From positions 48,442,287 through 48,506,286 of the forward strand of contig OZ010599.1 in assembly GCA_963932145.1 (NCBI GenBank): a DNA stretch of 64,000 nt, in the 5' to 3' direction. This stretch comes from Acanthosepion lycidas (Eukaryota > Mollusca > Cephalopoda > Sepiida > Sepiidae). Under the pieces are notes generated by a model. The model was given only the letters and a program-made list of their open reading frames with translations. It did not search any database and had not been told where the DNA came from. The stretch's first letter is position 1. Each line of letters opens with the position of its first letter. The position numbers were made by a program, and so were the translations under genes. Below are positions 33,942 through 45,846 of this stretch, one piece after another.

Positions 33942-33946
33942 GTATG
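33902..33946. repeat. (TG)n microsatellite
   Basis: About 20 TG units with one CG variant. A TCTA/(TA)n cluster follows at 34120-34230. Confidence 0.95.
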
Positions 33947-34134
33947 TAGTGAGGTAAGTGGGGCGAACGCACTACACCACATTTATTCAATAACGTATAT
34001 CTTTGTGATATTACGCATACTTATCAACATCATAAAATATATTATTTTATACACACGCATATACAGACATTTACGTTTATCCCTCTTGCCTCCCTCTTTT
34101 CTTTATGTCTGTGTGTCTGGTCTCTCTCTCTTCC

Positions 34135-34172
<38 letters not shown>

Positions 34173-34230
34173 ATATATATATAACATATATATGTATATA
34201 TATATAACATATATATGTATGTATATATAG

Positions 34231-37200
34231 GTGTGTGTGTCCTTGTGTGTGTGTGTGTATGCATGGATATGATACCGTGGGAAAGGAAACAGATTGAACT
34301 ATTTATTCAGTGCCCTTTACTTACCAAGATAATCGTGAACGCGCTTGCGTATATATATATATATTCCAAATATTATGACTAATTCAGAATCTAAAATAAA
34401 GGTTATAATCAAACAACCAAATCCTAAACAACAACTGAGAGGGGAAAAATCAAAAATAAATTGTTGACAAACGATTATTTACTTTCTAATGCGCTTGTTG
34501 AGTCATCGTAATGTTTTGCAAATATTGTAAACACGCAGTAAAATATGGCGGACTAGTTATTTTTTACTCGAATTTACTTTACAGAAACTTTAGAATGAAA
34601 ACATCAATATATGTGTTTATTTGTAAATTTTAATTCTATATTTTTAGAAGAAAAGTGGAAAGATCTTTCGATTTTGGCCTGCTGAAAATGAACCACTTGT
34701 TGAGCTTTTGATAACCATTTTTAGTTTTTAAATAAGCGTTTTAAAATAAATTAAAAAAAATTATTAGATTTTCACACTATTACGAACATCTAAATATTTC
34801 CTATATATTAAAATATATATTAAATAAAATCTTTCTTTTTCACAAACAAACACACATACACACACGCGCTTGCTTGCAAACGTACATTAAAAAATAATAA
34901 GAACAGTGTAATGTCATTAAAATGCCTTAAGCAATGTGTGGATAAATTCTAAATTCCCGTTTAATGCTCAGTTTAATTTCAGTTTAATTTAAACATTCTG
35001 CAAATTAATTGTAAGTTGTTGATGTTGCGCTGACTGAAATATTTTATTATAATTCTTCTTGGCCCTCTCTTAGCTAGACCATTACGCCCTACCAATAAAT
35101 AACGGACTATTCCATTTTGATCGATTGGAAAGACGGAAAAGATATCCAGAGACACGATTTGGTTCCAATAAGAAAATCAATGAAAGAAAAATAGAGAAGA
35201 GAAAAACGAAGTGTTTAATGTCTGTTTCAGTGAAATGGAAAAAAGTTGTCAATTTTAAATCTTTTCATTTATACTTCTTTACTTCTTAAAATAACGACGA
35301 GCATTCATATTTATTGCAATATTTCGTTAAAGTTACCAAGCTCACATATTTAACGATGCGACACAGGAATTTGTACAGATATTTTATTGTCGTAGAACTT
35401 GTTATGAATTTATTCAATCATTAATTTCATAAATAAAATTCATCAGAATAACAAAATAGGAAAACTATCACCATTCATAAAGTTGTTAATCTGTAATATT
35501 ATACGTGAACTGTAGAAAATGAATCTCCCAGTAAAGTGAATAGAGTTATTTAAAAAATAGTTACGAAAAATGTTGCCACCGTAGATATTACCAGATAAAA
35601 AATGAAGCATATTTTTCCCATGTCTATTAATAAATAGCACCAACCTAATACCTCCACCATATACCTTCAAAAATACCTTTTACATAATGGGAAGATATTA
35701 CCTAGATAAAGACACATTGTCACTACTATATGGGAGATATTTTTGGGAGCTATATGTGGGAGATATTTCTGCCGCACTCTGTATAGTAGATGAAATACAA
35801 TATATGGATAAAGATATAAAAATATAATTACAAATGAATAAGAATCGTAATAAATGTAAAGTGAGTGTCGTACTAAATATGGAAAAGAGGGACCTATCAG
35901 TCACGTCACATTATTAATTCTAATGATTACTATGAAATTAACGTTACAGTTAAGATTTCTTTTCTTAAAAATATTCTTTAACATTCCTTTTCTTAAAATC
36001 TCTTTTTTTTTTTTGCAAATGGTGACGTTTAATAAACAAAATCAAAGAACATGGAACAAAGGATTGAAAGTTATTCATTTGAACAGCATTCCCCCATCTA
36101 TGCATACATTAATCCCTCATCCCTTCTTTCCCCATATCTCTTCCCTCCCAGCTCTCTTTCTTTCTCTGTGCATATATAATGGCTGGCTCTCGTTTTTAGA
36201 ATACACCTCTCTACTAGGATGGCAAACTAATTCCTTTTGCTTACTCAAGCACATTTTGTGATTCAACAACACATTCAGAGCCGACATGTGGTTCATATTG
36301 AAACTATAGTGTACAGACCTTAGTTGCAGTTCGTAAGTCTAAACCCTCGGTCACGATGACTGTACAACGTTCACTCATTTCATTCGCATGACTTTTCACT
36401 CTCATGGTCTGGGTCAAAACAAGTTACGCTTTTCAGACACTTCCTATCGATGCAGCACGTTGGGATCATTTCCCCTGGACGATATCATCAAAAGGCCATC
36501 TCCATGATAAATCAACAATGGCGAGATTCAAGCCCAGGACTCATGGTGGAAACGCTGACGTTATATCCACACGGTCGAGTATATGTAGTTTGTCTGTGTG
36601 TGTATGTGCGTGTGTGGTTGTGTTATTAAATAATTTCTTGTAAATTTAAAAACATGAATTTAAAAATCATTTAAATAATATTTAGACACATTAAGTAGAG
36701 TTAAATTTATTTAAGTAAAGTTATTTTAGAACAATTAAAAGAAGACAATATATATTTATGTACAAAATATGTATTATAACTTTACTTTTAAATGCAACAT
36801 ATTTACACTTATACAAACAGCAATAGATGAGTTCTTGTAAACTCGAACTCGAATAATCTCTGGTTATTATACGAAAATACAGAGTACAAAAGAAAGATAA
36901 TTCTGAGCGACAAAATAAAGTATTTAGACTTGTGTTTGTAAAACGTTTTCATCCTTAGAATGCAGCCATAACTACTTAAGGCTCAGATTCTTCTTATCCC
37001 ACTGGCTAATCTTCTCTTTCAGTCATTCTGTTTGTCTGCTGTTTCTCACTTGGCTCCTATCAATCAATTATTAATCAATGTGACTGATAATAGAAAAGTT
37101 GCTCAGTGAATAATACTCATTGCTCAATTGTTGCTACTCGAGTCCGGCACAACTATGCCATTTTCCAGACATTTTATGTGGTTCACTCGGTGAGCCAATC

Positions 37201-38045
37201 ATTATCATGCCCGAACAGAATTAGTCTGATGATGCTTTGAAATCTTGTCAACGTGACAAAAAGTGACTTTGTCGGGTTAAGTGACACTTTGATGACTTGT
37301 CATTAATCTGGCTAATCAGGAACGAAGGGTTGGGCGTTGCTTGGAAGGATTAATATTTAATCTGCCAGTCAGTAATAGACAGAGCAGATTCACTATCGTT
37401 TGGGCACTGTTGAGGAGACCATCTTCCTAGCTAATTACTTAACCGGACTTAAAATATCGTGTGTTCAAATCTCGAGAGGCAACAATTTATAGATGTTCTT
37501 GTTTGAGACTGAGAATTTGTTAATAGCCAATAAACTTTGAACTGCTCTCATTTTTGTTGTTTTGGTTTCAATAAAATCTCACATTGTGACGTAGCTAACA
37601 GATTTAACACATGGTGTTCAAAAGGCTTGAACAAGTGTCAATATGTGAACATGACAAAAAACAAAGATATTGATAGGTACCCACCCAAAAAATCTTCTTC
37701 TTTGACTCTTCACACCGGTCGTATCTGGTAGGAAATATGAATTGAAATGTTTGCAATTTTCATGTTTAAAATATGAGAAATGCAATAGAAATGCACAAAG
37801 ATTTATTCTTGTATTTCATAGATTACACAAACCTATTCAATATTGTATGACACAAAGAACTTATTGAAAATAATAGGAAAGTTTAATTTAGACGGAAAAC
37901 TTAAATAAATAATCCTTAATCTGTACTGAGAACAAACTACTTGCATACAGATAGTTAAGTGATTGCCCCAAAACAGAAAGAGGAACATAAAAATAATGTA
38001 TTTTTTCAGTGGATCTATTTAACTTGTACAAGAAGATTCTAAGAG
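34231..38045. other. Long non-coding stretch
   Basis: No gene supported. A mixed-composition block at about 36280-36600 and another at 37100-37480 look like old interspersed repeats (the second ends with GTGTGTTCAAATCTCG, B-box-like), but no boundaries can be set. ORFs of 60-112 residues here have no motif. Confidence 0.4.
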
Positions 38046-38049
38046 GATT

Positions 38050-38070
38050 AAAACACACACACACACATAC

Positions 38071-38124
<54 letters not shown>

Positions 38125-38132
38125 AGAGAGAG
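38050..38132. repeat. Compound (CA)n-(TA)n-(GA)n microsatellite
   Basis: Three dinucleotide runs in series. Confidence 0.95.
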
Positions 38133-38204
38133 AGACATACAAGCACGCACATTGATGGGTCAAAAGTCATGGGATAGCAATATATAATTGAATATAGTTG
38201 GAAT

Positions 38205-39350
38205 GCGTGAAAACCCTGGGTACATGGCAGTAGCTCCAACAAACTGGCTTAGAAGGGTACAAGAGTCTAATAACACTCAGAAAACAGCTTCAGTCTGCTT
38301 ACTCTACGTGAACGGATTATCGTAGAAAATGCAAAGGATCTGTTGTCCATATAACATCAAGACGATGTTCAAAAGTGATTCAACACTTCGGAGACACAGC
38401 TTCCGAGTAAGACCCCTCCTAGAGGAAAACATGACTAAGGACCGTGGTAAGAAATGCAAAGGAAGAACAGTCCGCCTCGTTAATCTCAGACTGCAAGAAT
38501 CGGTAAAGCGGTAGCACGAGGGGAAATCGAAAAATCAGTCGTAGCTGATCACATATGGAGGGAAAAGGAAGATCACCCCGCCTCGCGTGGGATGAGGTTG
38601 AAATAATAGATAGAGTGCATCTCTGGAAAATACGAAAACTTAAGGAATCAGCACATATGCTAGACCACAAAAATCATCTGAGCGGGCGAAGCATAGAAAT
38701 GAATACAATATGGGAACCAGTAAAGGGAGCGGGGCTAGAGAAAAGCAGTGAATAACAACAAAAAATTGCAATATAAGCTCTGGTAAAAAATGCTATAATA
38801 ATAACAGAAAAAATTGCAATATGAACACTGGTAAAACTGTTTGCTGCGGCATTAGGTTTATAAGTCCCACAAATGTATACAAAAATGTCCTCAAGGACAC
38901 ATGTCCTAGTGAATAAAAACGTTGGTTAGATCCACTGACTAGACCGAAAGAGTTGTGATTTCAATACCAGGCCACGGCAGTGGTGAACCAAAACTTAGAG
39001 AGTTGAGTTAAAGGGAAATAACTGAGACATTCAGAAGAGGCTTGGCACGTGGGACTAGAACAGTCTATCTCGGTGGACGAAATAAAGGAATTTCGGTTTG
39101 AAATTCCAATCACCTGAAGAAGGCCGCAGCGTACAGCGGCCAAAACGTTGTGAATATGACAATGAAAATGAGGATAACAATCCGAGTAATGTAAATAGTG
39201 CAAGTAATCATAATACCTCATCTCAGAGATATAGACAGATCACTGTTGTCATAAACCGATTCATTTGCTCATTTAGCACTGACCCTATTTTTAAACAATA
39301 AAAATGCAAGTAATCATAATACCCCATCTCAGAGATATAGACAGATATTT
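38205..39350 (+). mobile_element. Penelope-like element, second copy, 5'-truncated and decayed
   Basis: Plus-strand frames align with the C-terminal half of the element at 12118-13392: NPGYMAVAPTNWLRRVQES (about 38214), MQRICCPYNIKTMFKS (38329), RVRPLLEENMTKD, a damaged GIY-YIG core (GKKCKGRTVRLVNLRLQES), then EIIDRVHLWKIRKLKESAHM (38600) and NTIWEPV. Its 3' terminal repeat (about 38895-39190) carries the same boxes as the first element, and two 41-bp direct repeats (39200-39240 and 39306-39346, GCAAGTAATCATAATACC...) close it. RT is absent. Confidence 0.85.
38895..39190 (+). repeat. Penelope terminal repeat, third copy
   Basis: Same orientation as its coding remnant. It contains CCTAGTGAATAAAAACGTTG (eroded A box), GTGATTTCAATACC (B-box-like), GAAATAAAGG, CTGAAGAAGGCCGCAGCG and AAAACGTTGTG. 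Clearly homologous to both arms of the 11.7-13.7 kb element. Confidence 0.8.
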
Positions 39351-39602
39351 AACAGTTAATAAAATAGAATTTTATATTTCAAAGGTAAATTCAGTAGTTG
39401 CTTTAACCTGTTTGAGTATATTTTAATATCCATATTTTGGTTGTAGATTATTAAGACACCATAGATATATATGATATATGAATTTTTCAAAGGTTGTAGT
39501 GAAACGGACCTGGAATCCTTTGTGTATATTGTAAATAAGTACTGCCATTAATTTGTTGATGTTGTTTGTACATTTTGGGGGCTGTACCGAGAATTCTAAT
39601 TA

Positions 39603-39682
39603 TTAGGTTGGTGCAAAAATAATGACGTTTTTTGACGTTAAAAAATACGTCAAAAAACGTCATTATTTTTGCACCAACCTAA
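39603..39682. mobile_element. Palindromic mini-MITE, copy 3, perfect
   Basis: 80 bp with two identical 36-bp inverted arms (TTAGGTTGGTGCAAAAATAA...GACGT) around the loop TAAAAAAT, flanked by TA on both sides (39601-39602 and 39683-39684). TA target duplication plus the TTAGGTTGGTGCAAAA terminus places it with mariner-mobilised MITEs, like MADE1 relative to Hsmar1. The perfect arms suggest the most recent of the three copies. Confidence 0.9.
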
Positions 39683-39689
39683 TATTACA

Positions 39690-40775
39690 GTTATAACAGT
39701 AATTTTAAGGTGCCATATTTTTCAATTTCGATTTCATGATCATCAACCCCCCTGACTTTTCTAATCGTAGGGCGGTTCCGAATTGCAGAAGCCACATTAA
39801 CTCTTTTCCGCAACAGTCTATCAACGGCAGCCATCAGCAATTCTGGTACAGTCATACCTGTCCATTGTTTGACATTGTCCAACCAGTTTTTGCGTCGGCG
39901 TCCTCTCCTACGTCCACCTTCAACGGTGCCTTGCATGATGGCCTTTCACAGGCTGTCGTGTCTTGTAATGTGTCCAAACCACGCCATTTTTCTCCGTTTT
40001 GACAGTGGCGAGAAGAGGTCTCACAAAACTTTCAACCCTTTTCCGCATAAAGTCATTGTTTTTTTGTTCCCAATAGAAAATGCCAAGGAGTTTTCTCGTG
40101 TATTTGTTCTCAAACGCTTGGATCCTTCTCTCTGCCAACAGTGTCCACATTTCACATCCATATAAGAGAATGGAGACTTTCCGCAATTTGTATAGTCTGT
40201 ACTTTGAAAGCTGATTTTGCGCTTCCATATTCTTGTCAATTTGGCTATCGCTGCCATGGATGAGTCAATCCGTGTGTGGATTTTCGAGTTGCAGGTACCA
40301 TGTTTGAAAAATATTACTGCTAAGTATTTAAAACTGGACACTTCCTCCAGTGAAATCTCATTCATGGAAATGTTGTGCTATTCATCATTACTCTGAATTT
40401 CTCAGAGCTGACCTCCATTTTATATGCTCCTGTTCTTTCAACAAGTTTGTTGGTCAAGTTCTGAAGCTCACCATTACTACCTGCTATGAGATCAATATCA
40501 TCTGCAAAACGAAAGTTACAGACGGGCCTCAACCGATAGAGATTGGAGGATTATGGTCGTTCAAGGTTTCTTGCATGATTCTCTCTAGAAATAGGTCGAA
40601 CAATGTTGTCCAGAAGAATCCTTCCACTTGTTTTCCCAGAAGAACTGCGCAGGTGGCATATTTACTTAGGGCCTGGATGACTTGGATAATTCCGTTATCT
40701 ACATTGAATTCTCTAAGGATTTGCCAAAGACTGCTATACCATACATGATCAAATGCTTTCAATTTCAAGATAATT
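39690..40775 (-). pseudogene. LINE ORF2 remnant, second LINE family, 5'-truncated
   Basis: Minus strand: LKAFDHVWYSSLWQI (RT motif A, 40765-40720), TLFDLFLERIMQETLNDHN (motif B region), RFADDIDL (motif C, about 40511-40494), EISLEEVSSFKYLAVIFF (40350), KLRKVSILLYGCEMWTLL (about 40180), IQAFENKYTRKLLGI, then GGRRRGRRRKNWLDNV (39920). This is the RT plus C-terminal region of an RTE-like/related non-LTR element distinct from the copy at 28.8-29.9 kb. Frameshifts and stops throughout. The 5' end is cut at about 40775, inside the RT, as expected for truncated reverse transcription. Confidence 0.85.
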
Positions 40776-41229
40776 TTTTATTTTGTAATATTTAATAGAT
40801 ATAATTTTATCTGTCATATCTTTAAGAAGGTGGGTTTCCTTTGTAGTATTTAATTACAATATCAGGTTTATTAGCTTTTATTTTATTTTTGCTGTTAGTC
40901 TGAATGATAAATACACCATCTCCATCTACATCAATGTTAACAAACAATCACATATGGCGTTTCAGCAACTTTAAAAATATTCTCGTTATCTCCGAGAAGA
41001 TATTCTGATTACGAGTCACATTCTGATTTAAATATTTTGCGTTAGGCGCCTGCAATACTTTCCAGAAAAAAAGAAAATGCTTTTAAACTGTGTATTCAGT
41101 TTGTAGCTTTGAAAAAGAACGCTGGAAACTTTTTTTTGCATAATTATAATTATTGATTAATTAATTTTCTTTCAGTATTTTCAAGTGAGATTTCGATGCG
41201 GTAATTAGTGTCCAAGTATGGCCAAAGTT
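40776..41229. other. AT-rich non-coding stretch
   Basis: Nothing recognised. Confidence 0.4.
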
Positions 41230-41890
41230 TATCTTTTCACATTCCGAAATTTTTAGGTATTTCTTTCTATATCCGGGTTTATTGGATCATATTGGATCTT
41301 CAACTCAACCCAGATCTCAAGTGGAGCTTGTATATACGATAATATCGCTAAAGATGCTGGAAAAATGGTCGGTTTCCTGTATCGTTTTAGTAAGTGCCTA
41401 ACTCCTCCTGCTATCCTCTACCTTTACAAGAGCCAGATCAGGTTGAAGATGGAGTACCGCTACCATATATGGGTAGTGGCTGTCAATCTCGATAGAGTCC
41501 AAAAACGTTTCAACGTCTCTGTGGTATTTTTTGCCCTTCAACTCTTTTCCCCATAGACAAAACGTTGGAGGTCCCTCGTTGCTCTATTGTTATCTCCATG
41601 GAGAATGTTTAGACAAACTACTTTTCTTAGTTCCACCAATTCTAACCTTCACGGATAAGAGACGCCATCAGACGCAATTTGCAACGAACAACCCTCAATC
41701 CTTTCGTATTCCATTGGTGTGATGTAAGTTCTACTCGAATAGCTTCTTCCCACAAACTGCTGCTTTGTGGAACCGATTACCAAGAGGATACTTCCTTCGA
41801 TCACTACAATCTTAAACTGTTCATGTCTAGGGTTAACCGTTATCTTTCCCACATATCCTCGTAAATTGGGCCTCTTACCCTCTACCACGA
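41230..41890 (+). pseudogene. LINE 3' end (CR1/jockey-like), second fragment
   Basis: Plus strand: NIAKDAGKMVGFLYRFSKCL, PPAILYLYKSQIRLKMEYRY, LDRVQKRFNVSV, then in shifted frames a C-terminal LPRGYFLRSL-type stretch and RVNRYLSHISS at the end. It matches the post-RT region found at 18108-18742 in order. Several frame changes. Confidence 0.7.
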
Positions 41891-42640
41891 GTGGTTCTTC
41901 GGCTTTTACAGGGGAAAATCATTGTAAAAAATATTTCTTTTCATGTCTATTCTTACTAACGTTAACGTTAAAGCTGATATGCAATCTCTGCTTTTCCAGA
42001 TCATATTAAAATTTTATTTTTTCTTTCTTCACAAATGTTGATGAATTTTACCATAGTACATTTTTTCGTAGAGTCGGATGCAAACTGCTTATATGTAAGT
42101 TCTTATGTAATGCTGTTATCACCCAATTGTGAATTTGATCGTAACACGTCTGGTCCATTTTATCCCTATAATATCGCAGTTAAATTGGCATTTGTTCTAG
42201 CCATTATTTCAGAAACACTAATTAGCACAGTTATTACGAACATGAAAAACTGGAAGTGGCAATCCAGATTCAGTTGCCAGTATCGGTTCACTTTAGGATT
42301 ATTTTTAGACAATTGTAAATCCAATTATCGTCACGGTTTGTGCCATTGTAACCTTTTCTATGATGAGTTTTCTGTTTATTCTGACAAGTGGTATTTTTGG
42401 TTCATGGCTGAATTCGTAAACAACATGGCTTGACCATTTCTTCCTATTGGACTTTTACATTACATTTCACAAACTCATTTTACAAGTTCTTAACAGTTTT
42501 GGAAATTCTATCTCTTAAATTATAGAAAACAGAAAAGACAAATTTTCTTTTCTTTATTAAGTATCAATAAATTAAAACATTTAGTATCAGCGTAATATTT
42601 ATTTGGTTGTGTATATTTAAAATCAGTCTATTTATTTATT
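41891..42640. other. Non-coding stretch with one unexplained 132-codon ORF
   Basis: The plus ORF 42035-42433 (MLMNFTIVHFFVESDANCLY...) is longer than AT-rich chance usually gives and has 9 Cys, but I see no motif, no second copy and no coding context. Confidence 0.3.
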
Positions 42641-42647
42641 TAGTTTT

Positions 42648-42711
42648 ATTTAAGAAATTATGCAGAATTGCATAATCTATACAAGATTATACAATTCTGC
42701 ATTTCTTAAAT
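42648..42711. repeat. 64-nt imperfect hairpin
   Basis: Arms ATTTAAGAAATTATGCAGAA and its near-complement TTCTGCATTTCTTAAAT, with the inner pairs AATTG and ATAATCT, close on a 5-nt loop. Only two small bulges. It could be a MITE remnant or a microRNA-like precursor; there is no evidence of transcription. Confidence 0.6.
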
Positions 42712-42719
42712 ATGCAGTG

Positions 42720-44070
42720 CGTATTCAATTATATTCAACTGTATAAAGTGAGTATGAACGATTATAAAATTTTTTCCTATTATTCATTGGATTACAGAAA
42801 ATATTTTTGGTTTTGAAAACATGTAAAATATATTTCAGTTGAGAAAAAATCGAAAAAGGTCTGCTAAAAGCATTAATCGATGATGATTTGATGGAAAATA
42901 ATCTTCACTGAATCTAATGGAACCATTTAAAATCATGTAAGAGACACAAAAATGCCTGATAAATCGATGCCAATTGAAATGAACAAGGAACAAAATTTAG
43001 ACGCATGAAAATTTTTATTCAGCGATAAGAAACATAATATCATCACGCGAGATGAAAATAGGATTTTGTATAATAAATTTTGTTACGCATATAATCCGAG
43101 CAGGTCTCAATGGCTGGATGCGGAGGAGAAACCAAAACATCAATCAAACTGCGCCGTCATCCTTGCAAGTTTATTAACAAACGTTTAGCGAAGTAGTTGT
43201 GGTTGTTACACCATAGATGCCTTAAAAATGATCAGTTAAATATTGTACAAATGTATGTAAACATTTCGAAATAATGCATTCAAAACTCAAATAAGAGGCG
43301 ATTATTTTGGTGAGTAGCAAGTGTTTTACATTGTTGCATGAATAATGTTACATAGTAAAGTCGAATCAGTTAAAGATGGATAATTTTATTGTATTTTGCC
43401 TATTCCGCCATTTTCTGTCGTATGGATCAGTATTTTTCTGTGAGGATCAAAGGGAATCCTTCAATAAATATATCAGTTCTTTGAATAGATTTGTCAGTTT
43501 TCTTGGAAAAAAAACTGACGACTTATTTTTAAGGTAGAATAGATGCAAAGGAGAAATATTTTGAGCGAAGAAAAACTTAAGAATTTTTAAATTTATCATA
43601 TTTAAATAAACCACACATTTTATGTTGGATAACTTGATATTTAATGCACAATTAAAACTCTTTACATTTACCTACGATATCTGAACAACAACATTATTAT
43701 TTTCAATTGAATTGTACATGTGTAAAATAAAATTCACTTGGCATAAGTTTGCTTAGATATGTTCATGTTGACAGGGTACATTTTTTATCGAAACTAGTTA
43801 ATTAATAACCTATGTATATATTTGTTAATCGTTAAAATATATTCCATGACTTAAATTACATTAAAGTTCCTGAATTTCTCCAAATCTGTCATGATAAAAC
43901 GACTTTAGCTTTGATGCAATAATGTTGTGAATGAACTTTTGAAGATCGAAGAATCAGATAAGCAATGCTGTCCAAATAAAAAACAAATGATAATCTGATT
44001 ATGTCAACCTACTAAATACGACGTATTAAGAATATAGACAGTCATTATGTAGTGTTGATTTCTATGTCCA

Positions 44071-44080
<10 letters not shown>
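42720..44080. other. AT-rich non-coding stretch
   Basis: No gene or element recognised. Confidence 0.4.
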
Positions 44081-44110
<30 letters not shown>

Positions 44111-44111
44111 T
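44076..44111. repeat. (CTAT)n microsatellite
   Basis: About nine CTAT units, followed by a T-run. A 28-base poly(A) lies at 44419-44446. Confidence 0.95.
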
Positions 44112-44449
44112 TTTTTAAAAAAAGGGATTTTGTTTATTTTTTAAATTTTCAAAAATATTAAAAAATAAATATTACCAAAAATTTCATTAAAATTATATTT
44201 AGAAATATAAAAAAAAAAATATTAAAATTATGAAAAAATATTGTCATGAAACAATAAGAGACGAATTTTGGTTTATTTAAATCAAATACCGCTTCTAGAC
44301 CAAATGCTTTTTAGACTTCTGTCATAAAAAAATATCCCATGATAACAATATGCAAAAAACATTGCACTCTATGAATTTCTAACGGAACCAAATAGAAAAG
44401 TATTGGACAATGTAATAACGAAAAAAAAAAAAAAAAAAAAAAAAAAGAA

Positions 44450-45031
44450 AAGAAATGAAAATGACGATTTTACACAACAGGAAATTAATGGAAAACGGAA
44501 GGGACACATTTCAATTATTCGAGAAACAAAAACCCCCTCCTTATGATGCATATAAATGCGAGTTGATTAGAAAAGGAAAGACGAGTATGTGAGCAAAAAT
44601 TCATATACTTATTTACCTCTAATTATACTTTTCCTTTCATTATAATTTATATCCATTGAAAATACAGCAAAGAAATAACCTTCATCAAATCATGTATTTA
44701 TTTCAAGTTAGTCCGATTTTTCGCCCAAAAACGCATAGCATGAAAATAAAAGGCCCCAAACATAATAAAAACAAATTTTTATTGTGAAAAAGTTTATGTT
44801 ATTATTAAGAGGAAAGACCAAGGTATTTTTTAATTATTTTTTAAATTTTTTTATTCCTTTGCAGCATGTTTTAAATTTAGGTTGAAAATCTTTTTTTTAG
44901 GTCAGCGATTAGGTAATATTTAGCATTAGTTGTTTTTTTTCACTTGAAAAATACATTGATTTGGCAAGTCTTGCAAAAATCAAGTACTTGTCGAATTTTA
45001 ATGAAACCTTCAGAACTTATTCACAAACTAT
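44450..45031. other. AT-rich non-coding stretch
   Basis: Nothing recognised. Confidence 0.4.
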
Positions 45032-45767
45032 CAGCATGGCCCGGCGTTGCCCGTGCTTGATTCAAAAATCGTACGACTCATACAGCAATCGCTATAATTT
45101 GACTTAAAATATTTTTTGCCTTTCCTTGCATTTAAAGGAGTGCCTTTTGCCGTGCTGATGTTGCTACGTGCCTTACTTCTTGCCTATCTGACACTGCGAA
45201 TTTTTACTAAGCTCTATACTAAACATTAAATCTGTTACGAAAAAAAAAAAAAAAACTAAACAAAATGAACACAAAACGATCAGCTTTAAAAAAGGACTCG
45301 TAACTGGAAAAACCAAATGAAAAAAGAATGTTAACAACAAATATTTTTTCACACCAAACCCAGTTCTGCGGAATCAGAATCAACGTTGAGTTTAAGCAAG
45401 CCAATGAGCCAATTGGAGTAAAATGCCATGCAGATTTAAATTTTTCCCACTTGTGATGAATGCAGCTCTCGATTTTTTTGCATGCTAGCATGCTAGTTAA
45501 CATTCGTGTCAGTCAGCTGTTGGCTCTCACGCTGGCCAATAGAATGTTCCTGCCTATTCGTGGCAGCCAGGCATTGGCTCTCACTCTGGCCAGTAGAAAA
45601 TAGCCGCAAACTACATGAAAACTGCCGTAGAATCATGAAAAAATCGATTATTTCCACTATCGATGGGAGTTGGGAAATGCAAAGTTGGTCTTGGCCTTTC
45701 CGCTAACTTGGAGCATGTGCATTTAAATTTTGGTGCAAATCCGTGAAAAATTGCGGCCGTGCATTCG

Positions 45768-45829
<62 letters not shown>

Positions 45830-45846
45830 CCTGACTTTTATAGATA
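45032..45846 (+). repeat. Unidentified 0.75-kb interspersed repeat, copy B
   Basis: Starts CAGCATGGCCCGGCGTTGCC like copy A and shares about 95 percent of bases by eye. The 66-codon ORF (45506-45706) and the minus ORF (45503-45219) are both conserved in length. Near the 3' end, copy A's few CA units are replaced by about 30 CA units (45769-45828), then CATCCTGACTTTTATAGATA. The left boundary has no simple repeat, unlike copy A. Confidence 0.75.

Noticed and set aside
37380..37500. Possible tRNA-derived SINE with GTGTTCAAATCTCG
   Set aside because: Only a B-box-like word; no A box and no second copy in the window to support it.
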